NCBI GenBank assembly: GCA_013285685.1
Contig: JABDHD010000020.1
Location: forward strand, 1-46,541
Length of the DNA stretch: 46,541 bases
Reading direction: 5' to 3'
DNA from: Bacteroidota bacterium
Lineage (GTDB): Bacteria; Bacteroidota; Bacteroidia; Sphingobacteriales; Sphingobacteriaceae
How positions within the stretch are numbered: the stretch's first letter is position 1; each line of letters begins with the position of its first letter. A model generated the notes under the pieces. The model ran no database searches. It had not been told where the DNA came from and saw nothing but the letters and a program-made list of their open reading frames with translations. The position numbers and the translations under genes are program-made. Shown piece by piece: positions 42,455 through 46,541 of this stretch.

Positions 42455-42542
42455 ACCAATGAACCAATGAACTAATGAACCAATGAACGAGTGAACCAAT
42501 GAACTAATGAACCAATGAACGAGTGAACCAATGAACGAATAC
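42455..42542 (+). repeat. 8-bp tandem array (11 units) before Mo subunit 3
   Basis: Eleven units of ACCAATGA and variants (ACTAATGA, ACGAGTGA, final ACGAATAC). Units 2-9 show a higher-order period of four units (32 bp, two exact copies). The array ends two bases before the ATG at 42544. Confidence 0.93.
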
Positions 42543-42543
42543 C

Positions 42544-44679
42544 ATGGAAAACATCAAAAAAAGGAAAGCATCGGCTACAGAAGGATTGGATCGTGTAGAT
42601 GGCCGCCTCAAGGTGACCGGCAAGGCTAAATATTCAGCGGAATATAATACAAAAGGATTGGTTTATGGCGTACTGGCGGGAAGTACAATTACCAGCGGAA
42701 CCATAAAAACGATTGACGCCAAAGCTGCTGAAAATGCGCCCGGCGTACTGGCGGTTTATACTTATTTAAATTCACCAAAAATACCCGGGTACCAGGATCC
42801 GCCCACACAGCCGAAAGGCCCCTTTAGGATATTTGACGATAACAAAATTTACTTTAATGGGCAGCCGGTGGCACTGGTGGTGGCCGATACGTTTGAACGC
42901 GCCCAGTATGCGGCAACTTTGATAAAGGTCGCTTACGATAAGGCATCCTTTCAAACTGATTTGAAAAGCAATATAAGTGCAGGTGTTTCACCACGTAATG
43001 GCAAGGATTACGTGAAAGGCCAGGAAGACGCCTATAAAACCGCCCCGGTAAAGATCGAGCAGGAATATATCCTGCCCACAGATGTGCACAACCCGATGGA
43101 GCTGCATACTATCATTGCCAACTGGGATGGCGATGACAAATTAACCGTATGGGATAAAACACAAGGGGTTTTAGGCACCCAGCGAAGCATAGCGCAAGCC
43201 TTTAAGCTCGACCCTAAAAACGTTCATGTGATCTCGCCCTTTGTGGGTGGCGCATTTGGGGCGGCTTTGCGTACCTGGCAGCACGAGATTGCCGCAGTAA
43301 TGGCCGCAAAAGCTTTAAAAAAGCCGGTTAAACTGGTGCTCAGCCGTGCCGAAATGTTTACTGCTGTAGGCTACCGCCCTTATACCTGGCAAAAGATGGG
43401 TTTAGGCGCAACCCCCGATGGCAAACTGGTGGGTATAACCCACGAAGCCTCGGGCCAGACATCCATGTACGAAGACTTCACCGAAGGGACAGTAAACATC
43501 AGTCAGCTGATGTATGCCTGTCCTAACGTAAACACGCGGTACAGGCTCGTTTCGCTAAATGTAAATACGCCCACCCCCATGCGCGGGCCGGGCGAAGCTA
43601 CCGGTGCAATTGCGCTGGAATGCGGCATGGACGAGCTGGCCTATGCCCTGAATATGGACCCAATCGATCTGCGGGTTGTTAACCATGCAGATACCGACCC
43701 GCAAACAGGTAAGCCCTATTCAAGCAAGTTTTTGAAAGATGCCTACCAACTCGGCGCGGATGCCATCGGCTGGAAAAACCGCAATAGGAAACCGGCTTCG
43801 GTCACCGAAAACGGCTGGCTCGTGGGGTATGGCATGGGCACCGGGATGTTTGGCGCATACCGCGGAGCAGCAACAGTTTTGGCCAGGCTTTTGGCCGACG
43901 GCACGCTGGACCTTGAAACTGCGGTAACCGATATCGGGCCGGGCACCGGTACCGCGATGACTAATATCGCATCCGAAGTAATGGGCGTTGCCGCGGACAA
44001 GATAAGCGTGAAGATCGGAGATTCAGCACTTCCCCCCTCACCTACACAGGGCGGCTCGTCCGTTACCTCAACAGTGGGCTCCGCTGTAAATGATGCCTGT
44101 GTACAACTGAAGGAAAAATTAAAAGAGCTTAGCGGAACTGCAGAAGGCGGAAACTTAAGCTACGCGCAGATATTGCAAGCCCATAACTTGCCCCAATTGG
44201 AAGTAACCGTTACCTCGAAAAGCAGCCCTGAAGCAGCAAAATATGCGATGTACTCGTGGTCGGTCCACTTTATGAAAGTACTGGTCCATCCAACAACAGG
44301 TGTGGTGAAGGTTGATAAGGCGGTTTCGGTTGCCGATTGTGGTACCATTGTAAGCCCAAAAACCGCCCGGAGCCAAATTATCGGCGGCACCATCATGGGT
44401 ACCGGTATGGGCCTGATGGAAGAAGCAGTTATCGATCACCGTTATGGCCGGCTGGTGAACAATGATTTCGCCAACTATCACGTGCCCATACAGGCTGACA
44501 TTCCGCAATTAGAAGCGTTATTCGTCAATAAACCCGATCCCTATATTAATCCAATGGGCGCAAAAGGTATGGGCGAGATAGCCACGATTGGAGTGGCTGC
44601 GGCATTGGCAAACGCAGTGTTTAATGCGACTGGCAAGCGCGTGAGAGATTTGCCGATAACGCCGGATAAGCTCATTTAA
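42544..44679 (+). CDS. Molybdopterin-binding large subunit 3
   Basis: A 711-residue third paralogue. It has RVDGRLKVTGKAKYSAE, VHNPMELHT, the cofactor loop GGAFGAA followed by TWQHE, MRGPGE (Glu351), and the catalytic Glu678 in KGMGE. All Mo-cofactor motifs are intact, so it is not a decaying copy. It is nearest to subunit 2. It is preceded by the 11-unit octamer array, and the ATG at 42544 is the first in this frame that gives a full N-terminus. It is the last gene of the operon, and a 20-bp palindrome lies about 50 bp past the stop. Confidence 0.93.
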   Translation: MENIKKRKASATEGLDRVDGRLKVTGKAKYSAEYNTKGLVYGVLAGSTITSGTIKTIDAKAAENAPGVLAVYTYLNSPKIPGYQDPPTQPKGPFRIFDDNKIYFNGQPVALVVADTFERAQYAATLIKVAYDKASFQTDLKSNISAGVSPRNGKDYVKGQEDAYKTAPVKIEQEYILPTDVHNPMELHTIIANWDGDDKLTVWDKTQGVLGTQRSIAQAFKLDPKNVHVISPFVGGAFGAALRTWQHEIAAVMAAKALKKPVKLVLSRAEMFTAVGYRPYTWQKMGLGATPDGKLVGITHEASGQTSMYEDFTEGTVNISQLMYACPNVNTRYRLVSLNVNTPTPMRGPGEATGAIALECGMDELAYALNMDPIDLRVVNHADTDPQTGKPYSSKFLKDAYQLGADAIGWKNRNRKPASVTENGWLVGYGMGTGMFGAYRGAATVLARLLADGTLDLETAVTDIGPGTGTAMTNIASEVMGVAADKISVKIGDSALPPSPTQGGSSVTSTVGSAVNDACVQLKEKLKELSGTAEGGNLSYAQILQAHNLPQLEVTVTSKSSPEAAKYAMYSWSVHFMKVLVHPTTGVVKVDKAVSVADCGTIVSPKTARSQIIGGTIMGTGMGLMEEAVIDHRYGRLVNNDFANYHVPIQADIPQLEALFVNKPDPYINPMGAKGMGEIATIGVAAALANAVFNATGKRVRDLPITPDKLI

Positions 44680-44732
44680 ATGCCAGAACAAGGATCATCC
44701 GGCTTTTTTGCCTGCTATCTTTGAGAATTACC

Positions 44733-44752
44733 GCAATTGTGCGCACAATTGC
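44733..44752. repeat. 20-bp perfect palindrome
   Basis: Half-site GCAATTGTGC, perfect on both sides, between the convergent stops of Mo subunit 3 and the small hypothetical gene. No T-run follows it. Confidence 0.85.
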
Positions 44753-44882
44753 CCATTTGAAAAGGCAATAAAACGGGTAGCCGGAAAGTTTATGAATTTC
44801 AGGCTGAACGTTCCGGCGATAGTATGATCAATCGCAACCACTTTTGCTGAAGTCGAATTCAAATTCGTCTTTAAAATGTTTC

Positions 44883-45233
44883 CTATTTTACCACCATACA
44901 ATATGGAGGGCATGGCGGCGGTTCAACACACATCTCGCCGGCACTTACATAAGGTGTTTCGCCGCTGACAGGATTGGGTTCGGCTGCAACGTAAACCAAC
45001 GTGACGTGGTTGGCTTTGGACCCTATAAAATTGGGGTGTTTTGCCAGGTGTATACTTATACCTACCGCATTTGGATTTTTAAGCATTCGCTCCAGGCTTT
45101 CCCGGTCGATAAAAAAGCCGTTTAAAAAAAGCCCATCGGGTGTTTTTAGGGCCGGGCCGCCGTCAGCGGCGTTTTGTTGCTGATACTCCTTTATCAGGCT
45201 CTTAGCCGATTCAGGATCAATAGTTGTGGCCAT
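44883..45233 (-). CDS. Small hypothetical protein with Cys/Pro-rich tail
   Basis: A 116-residue soluble protein with no signal peptide or membrane helix. The middle (GLFLNGFFIDRESLERMLKN, then VGISIHLAKHPNF) looks like a compact alpha/beta domain. The last 20 residues are rich in Pro and Cys (CVEPPPCPPYC), suggesting metal binding or disulfides. I do not recognise the family; similar short proteins occur in Bacteroidota, often near uncharacterised genes. It converges with the Mo operon and is divergent from the metallophosphoesterase gene. Coding is supported by a full-length open frame starting with ATG and ordinary composition. Confidence 0.72.
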   Translation of the reverse strand: MATTIDPESAKSLIKEYQQQNAADGGPALKTPDGLFLNGFFIDRESLERMLKNPNAVGISIHLAKHPNFIGSKANHVTLVYVAAEPNPVSGETPYVSAGEMCVEPPPCPPYCMVVK

Positions 45234-45554
45234 GATCGTTTAGATTGGTGGTTTAATTAATTTAAGGTTACCCAAAATACAATTAATAAAAACCAATTGC
45301 ACCGGGCCTTTTAACGGTATTTTATTGCATAAAACACCTGCCCGGGTTTTAGAAAAGCCCGTCAGCCAGCGTCAGAATGAATCAAGAGCCAGGAATCAAG
45401 AGCCAAGAAGTAAAGGCGATAAGGGTAAGATGCCAGGATATTTGTTTAGTTGTAAAGTGGGAGGTACAAGCGTTTTACCTTGATTCCCGCCTCTGAATTT
45501 TTATTAATTTCTTTGCAGCCAACACAATAAAAAGAGATTGTCGTTTATTTGACT
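45234..45554. other. Intergenic region with AATCAAGAGCCA direct repeat
   Basis: No gene in 321 bp. AATCAAGAGCCA occurs twice (45380-45391 and 45394-45405), another short repeat type. Nothing else stands out. Confidence 0.6.
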
Positions 45555-46541
45555 ATGCGCGCTTTTCTTCAAAAATTACTAACAAAGCCGGTTGTAAACC
45601 TGGCCAATAAGATATCGTCAAAGCCGGTGAAAAGACGGGTAGATCGCGCCCTGTCGGACCTTTACCAGCAGATCAGCACAAATAATGATAAAAAGGGGTT
45701 GGTGATAAATTTGGGTGCTGCGGATAAGTTTGTAATACTGTCAGACCAGCATAAAGGCGCCAGGGATGGCGCGGACGTTTTCGCCCTTGCTGAAAAGAAT
45801 TATCTCGCAGCTTTGGCGTATTATTTTGAAGAAGGATTTTACTACATCAACCTGGGGGATAGTGAAGAGCTTTGGGAAAACCTTTTGGTTACGGTTAAAC
45901 GCCATAATAAAGCGACCTTTGAAATAGAGAAGAAATTTTTGGGTAAAGGCCGCTTTTACAAGATTTTTGGCAACCACGACCTGTATTGGGATAACGACCC
46001 GCTGGCCGCGATCAATCTCGAAAAAATATACGGGCAAAGGGTACCCATTTATGAAGGTGTGATACTGAGGACAAAGTTGAGCAAAAGGAAGCTTGAAGTT
46101 TTTATGACCCACGGCCACCAGGGTGACCTGCAAAGCGACGGCAATTGGTTCAGCAAATGGTTTGTTTCCGACATATGGGCGCCATTCCAGGCATATTTAC
46201 GGATAAACCCTAACACACCGGCCAATAATGACGAGCTAAAAACCGCTCACAACCGGATAATGTACCAGTGGAGCTCGAAGCGGAAAAATATGCTGCTAAT
46301 TACCGGCCACACGCATCAGCCGGTTTTTAAATCGTTTACACATCTTGAGCTTTTATATGAACAGCTGGAGCAGGCTAAAACCGATAAGGACCCGATAGCG
46401 GTCCAAAAGTTAAACGGTCAGATTAACATTCTCAAGACAAAAGGCGACCGGATGCCCGACTTTAAGGGTTACCTGGATACTTATTTTAACACGGGCTGTT
46501 GTTGTTTTGACGATGGCGATATCACCGGTATCGAAATAGAA
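45555..46541 (+). CDS. Metallophosphoesterase, calcineurin-like (3' truncated)
   Basis: The first 329 codons of a gene that runs off the right edge. Two-metal phosphoesterase motifs appear in order: SDQHKG (Asp64, His66), NLGDSEE (Asp102), FGNHDLYW (Asn140, His141), THGHQGD (His186/188) and TGHTHQP (His252, His254). The ATG at 45555 begins RAFLQKLLTKPV, a basic amphipathic segment rather than a signal peptide, so the protein is probably cytoplasmic. A charged segment (EQLEQAKTDKDP) follows the catalytic core. Substrate is unknown; related enzymes cleave UDP-2,3-diacylglucosamine, nucleotides or cyclic nucleotides, and the sequence does not choose among them. Confidence 0.88.
   Translation, partial: MRAFLQKLLTKPVVNLANKISSKPVKRRVDRALSDLYQQISTNNDKKGLVINLGAADKFVILSDQHKGARDGADVFALAEKNYLAALAYYFEEGFYYINLGDSEELWENLLVTVKRHNKATFEIEKKFLGKGRFYKIFGNHDLYWDNDPLAAINLEKIYGQRVPIYEGVILRTKLSKRKLEVFMTHGHQGDLQSDGNWFSKWFVSDIWAPFQAYLRINPNTPANNDELKTAHNRIMYQWSSKRKNMLLITGHTHQPVFKSFTHLELLYEQLEQAKTDKDPIAVQKLNGQINILKTKGDRMPDFKGYLDTYFNTGCCCFDDGDITGIEIE

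Noticed and set aside
42455..42542. Short direct repeats as a possible CRISPR
   Set aside because: Units are 8 bp with no spacers, and there are no cas genes. It is a simple tandem array.
44728..44913. 61-codon frame on the minus strand between the Mo operon and the small hypothetical gene
   Set aside because: It overlaps the end of a better gene, contains the 20-bp palindrome, and has no recognisable features.

Overview
The window reads as chromosomal DNA of a Bacteroidota, most likely family Sphingobacteriaceae (Mucilaginibacter- or Pedobacter-like). Pointers are the TAnnTTTG promoter elements, the near absence of Shine-Dalgarno sites, the DnaA and UDP-sugar gene sequences, many SPII lipoproteins, and a dense population of short intergenic repeats typical of that group. 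Genes lie on both strands in short operons. I saw no tRNA, rRNA, CRISPR array, prophage or complete insertion sequence.

Layout. 1-5.6 kb: the 3' part of an MFS exporter, an M3 peptidase lipoprotein, a REP-associated (HUH) transposase-like gene carrying its own palindromes inside the reading frame, and an M1 aminopeptidase. 5.8-12.8 kb: secreted sugar-oxidation genes (DUF1080, a GMC flavoprotein with a four-cysteine motif, a gluconate-2-dehydrogenase subunit-3-like lipoprotein, a NIPSNAP protein, a Tat-exported TIM-barrel isomerase), interrupted by an opposing cysE-cysM pair. 13.0-17.6 kb: GH20 hexosaminidase abutting a TetR regulator, a peroxiredoxin, and an AT-rich pair made of a HigA-like antitoxin and an Imm11-like protein. 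17.7-24.7 kb: dnaA, a methylmalonyl-CoA mutase catalytic chain, an A-type Fe-S carrier, a TlpA-like oxidoreductase and an FtsX/MacB permease. 24.8-36.1 kb: envelope sugar and polysaccharide genes (CpsB-like phosphatase, galE, UDP-xylose synthase, ugd, waaA, a CrtQ-like glycosyltransferase), a collagen-like lipoprotein, ispH, hemH, a membrane protein and an SDR. 36.3-44.7 kb: a periplasmic PaoABC-like molybdenum hydroxylase operon with one 2Fe-2S subunit, one FAD/4Fe-4S subunit and three tandem molybdopterin subunits. The window ends in a metallophosphoesterase cut by the right edge.

How the genes fit together. ugd, UDP-xylose synthase and galE form a translationally coupled nucleotide-sugar operon. 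cysE and cysM form the two-step serine-to-cysteine pathway. The GMC enzyme, its small subunit, DUF1080 and the isomerase look like a periplasmic 3-keto-sugar route (inferred from families). The molybdenum cluster looks like one electron-transfer module serving three interchangeable catalytic chains (inferred).

Most unusual points: three large molybdenum subunits on one small-subunit pair, with 8-bp tandem arrays at two of their three start codons; REP-like palindromes read in frame inside the RAYT gene; a strictly symmetric GGAAC/GTTCC dyad upstream of the lone FtsX permease; the HigA/Imm11 pairing; and at least seven families of short intergenic repeats, several as long inverted repeats between convergent genes.
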